A DNA stretch of 64,000 nt from Amycolatopsis sp. DSM 110486 (GTDB lineage Bacteria > Actinomycetota > Actinomycetes > Mycobacteriales > Pseudonocardiaceae): assembly GCF_019468465.1 (NCBI RefSeq), contig NZ_CP080519.1:8673001-8737000 (forward strand). The letters run 5' to 3'. Both the position numbers and the translations under genes were made by a program. Below the pieces are notes generated by a model, which had not been told where the DNA came from, ran no database searches, and saw only the letters and a program-made list of their open reading frames with translations. This document shows positions 63,920-64,000 of this stretch, one piece after another; the stretch's first letter is position 1, and the number at the start of each line of letters is the position of its first letter.

Positions 63920-64000
63920 TCCGCGCCCGCGAGTTCGGAAAGCCCGATCGCTGGTACCTCCTCGCTGCTGTGGGGATCGCTGCGTTCGCGGCGCAGTTCG
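63916..64000 (+). CDS. start of an unknown membrane protein (partial)
   Basis: A GTG overlapping the msrA stop (GTGA) begins [20 protein letters not shown] and IAAFAAQF, a short polar head followed by the start of a hydrophobic helix. The window ends here. The four-base overlap suggests translational coupling with msrA. Confidence 0.45.
   Translation, partial: MIRAREFGKPDRWYLLAAVGIAAFAAQF

Overview
The window is high-GC DNA from an actinomycete. The gene families point to a filamentous member such as the Pseudonocardiaceae: large LAL-type LuxR regulators, an N-terminal region typical of type VII secretion (T7SS) polymorphic toxins, F420-dependent enzymes, DUF5709 and DUF6223 proteins, and a secreted GH65 hydrolase. 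The family assignment is inference; the phylum is well supported by base composition and codon use.

The layout is a patchwork. Stretches of intact genes alternate with an unusually dense set of broken genes and gene fragments. Bases 1-5400 hold a decayed ligase / PLP-decarboxylase / acyl-carrier set, a decayed T7SS toxin locus with an immunity-like gene, an intact MarC-family membrane protein, a LigD polymerase fragment, a phosphotransferase and a recombinase fragment. Bases 5500-17900 hold a 907-residue LuxR regulator, a low-GC metzincin-like protease gene beside a truncated immunity-like gene, a large YncE/phosphoesterase protein, and an intact two-component system divergent from a DUF6223 membrane protein. 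Bases 17900-20400 hold four consecutive genes that each appear to carry frameshifts (ArsR, thioredoxin-like, DUF402, secreted HNH-like). Bases 20900-25350 contain two divergent TetR/enzyme pairs with clear palindromic operators; the second pair is flanked by direct repeats of a dnaE2 3'-end fragment.

Bases 26000-31000 are a transposon nest: an IS481 remnant, and an IS5-family element whose left inverted repeat was split by an intact IS256 element with a perfect 8-bp target duplication. Bases 31500-43800 hold an intact secreted GH65 glycosidase, gene fragments, an intact second copy of the immunity-like gene, a CBS/ion-transporter pair that is broken, an IS21 remnant, a truncated GMC oxidoreductase and an intact F420-type LLM oxidoreductase. 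Bases 45100-49400 carry two inverted copies of a deazaflavin-dependent nitroreductase gene, one split by an intact IS630 element, around an SDR/SnoaL operon. From 49500 onward genes are mostly intact: quinone oxidoreductase and cupin lipoprotein, a methyltransferase, a 1653-residue kinase/ATPase/histidine-kinase fusion, a PEP-mutase family enzyme, and a redox-repair block (trxB-trxA, DUF5709, msrB-msrA).

Functionally the intact parts cover signal sensing (three regulatory systems), carbohydrate and phosphate scavenging outside the cell, detoxifying oxidoreductases under TetR control, and thiol/methionine-sulfoxide repair. The strongest unusual observations are the two copies of a toxin-tail plus immunity-like pair ending in NDPFWVTI, the repeat-containing metzincin with its neighbour, the nested IS elements, a 165-bp dispersed repeat, and the tight clustering of single-base frameshifts, which could be true decay or assembly error.
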